Assembly (NCBI GenBank): GCA_965234335.1
Contig: OZ248455.1
Location: forward strand, 1-64,000
Length of the DNA stretch: 64,000 bases
Source: Leadbetterella lacustris
Lineage (GTDB): Bacteria; Bacteroidota; Bacteroidia; Cytophagales; Spirosomataceae
Direction: 5' to 3'
Position 1 is the first letter of the stretch; every line of letters starts with the position of its first letter. This document shows positions 63,284 to 64,000 of the stretch, one piece after another. Under the pieces are notes generated by a model. The model was not told the DNA's origin. It ran no database searches and saw nothing but the letters and a program-made list of their open reading frames with translations. The position numbers and the translations under genes are program-made.

Positions 63284-64000
63284 CTGCCTTCTTCTTCTAA
63301 GAGGTTAGTAGATCTTTTAATAAATTTCAGAATCAAATACAAAATTGTACTAACAGCAAAGCCCCAAAACCAAAACGTTGGCTTGAAGGTATATTCGCCC
63401 CATTTGATGTATTCGCCCACAATGTCGAAGATATAAAACAAACCAAACATGGCCGCAACACCGTTTTTCTCTTTTTTCAAAATCTTTTTAATAGAAAAAG
63501 GATATTTAGGTTTAACCGGGGATTGGAGTTTGGGTATAAATGCAGGTTTGTCTGATGCCCATTTGAGATATGGCTCGCCAAATTTTCTTCTTAAAAATGC
63601 TTCTTCTGCAAACATAATACGTTCGTAGTAAACCCAATATGTAAACGTGAATGCCACCAAATACCACAGGTCGGCGGTTAACATGGCCACACCCAACCAC
63701 ATCAAGAAATTTCCCAAGTAAAGCGGATGACGTACTATCGAATATATGCCTGTTTGGTTAAGTTCATCGGCTACTTGCCCCTCGCTAGTGTTTCTGCCTG
63801 AAGTGTTGGCGGGTGTATGACCAACGGCGTAAATTCTTACCAACAAGCCCAATAATCCCACCGCTAGACAGATTAACCAGTAGTTGAAGCCTAAGTCAGG
63901 ATAGCTCATGTCGTATATTTTGTAGGCATAAACGCCCAAGCCCGAAGCCAAAAAGAAAATAGGAATGTAGCTGCGAAATTTAAACAATACGTTGCCTTGT
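63280..64000 (-). CDS. ICMT/PEMT-like membrane methyltransferase (5' end beyond window)
   Basis: At least 235 residues, the frame staying open to the right edge (upstream residues read QGNVLFKFRS), so the start lies outside; the first in-window start would only be TTG. Several membrane segments and the SAM-binding core TGIYSIVRHPLYLGNFLMWL, then FAEEAFLRRKFGEPYLKW, match isoprenylcysteine carboxyl methyltransferase-like proteins. The substrate is probably a lipid or prenyl group. It is translated with the membrane protein downstream. Confidence 0.8.
   Translation of the reverse strand, partial: QGNVLFKFRSYIPIFFLASGLGVYAYKIYDMSYPDLGFNYWLICLAVGLLGLLVRIYAVGHTPANTSGRNTSEGQVADELNQTGIYSIVRHPLYLGNFLMWLGVAMLTADLWYLVAFTFTYWVYYERIMFAEEAFLRRKFGEPYLKWASDKPAFIPKLQSPVKPKYPFSIKKILKKEKNGVAAMFGLFYIFDIVGEYIKWGEYTFKPTFWFWGFAVSTILYLILKFIKRSTNLLEEEGR

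Noticed and set aside
1..64000. tRNA, rRNA or replication origin
   Set aside because: No cloverleaf-like, rRNA-like or DnaA-box cluster sequence was noticed by eye; a covariance search would be the proper test.

Overview
This window looks like a chromosomal segment of a Bacteroidota bacterium, most plausibly an environmental, polysaccharide-degrading member of Cytophagia/Cytophagales. The evidence is a SusC/SusD pair, a GLPGLI-family protein, OmpA-less outer-membrane beta-barrel receptors with carboxypeptidase-like N-domains, Y_Y_Y propeller regulators, and several TAnnTTTG promoter elements of the Bacteroidota type. The base composition is AT-rich. No rRNA, tRNA or CRISPR array was seen.

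Region 1 (1-9.6 kb) is a mobile and decaying accessory region. It holds IS3 and IS1 transposase fragments, a DinD/BRO-like tail and a restriction-modification-like gene. Two gene cassettes follow: a 317-aa unknown protein, then a nucleotidyltransferase/DUF262 pair. Their ends have the complementarity expected of integron attC-type cassettes. Next come two copies of a 230-bp structured MITE flanking a RhuM fragment, and a minus-strand toxin-antitoxin island in which both toxins look broken while both antitoxins and an XRE regulator are open. A multi-pass membrane protein and a LacI-family remnant close the region.

Region 2 (9.8-29 kb) is carbohydrate catabolism. kduD and kduI are separated by nine 67-bp tandem repeats. 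A propeller/Y_Y_Y/LuxR-type regulator lies divergent from a polysaccharide utilisation locus: susC, susD, a LamG lipoprotein, a GH144-like endo-beta-1,2-glucanase and a GH3 beta-glucosidase. A sulfatase, a secreted RidA-like protein and a GDPD-GH16 fusion follow.

Region 3 (29-49 kb) contains rhaT, a haem-binding protein, a dienelactone hydrolase, a PIN toxin-antitoxin pair, two gluconate-2-dehydrogenase-like GMC/subunit 3 sets (one GMC gene carries a nonsense codon), GH16, a second sulfatase, an ECF sigma factor with an anti-sigma-like partner, a rhamnulose-phosphate aldolase/dehydrogenase fusion and rhaI. An operon of two small unknown genes plus lutABC follows directly. Read together, rhamnose is imported (RhaT), isomerised (RhaI), and after a phosphorylation not encoded here split and oxidised by the fusion enzyme toward lactate, which LutABC could oxidise.

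Region 4 (52-64 kb) has a second PIN toxin-antitoxin pair, a TIGR04282-type glycosyltransferase, an outer-membrane receptor/GLPGLI pair followed by a heavily decayed second copy of the same pair, a GH3-auxin-family acyl-adenylating enzyme, a LysE transporter, a large membrane protein and an ICMT-like methyltransferase that runs off the right edge.
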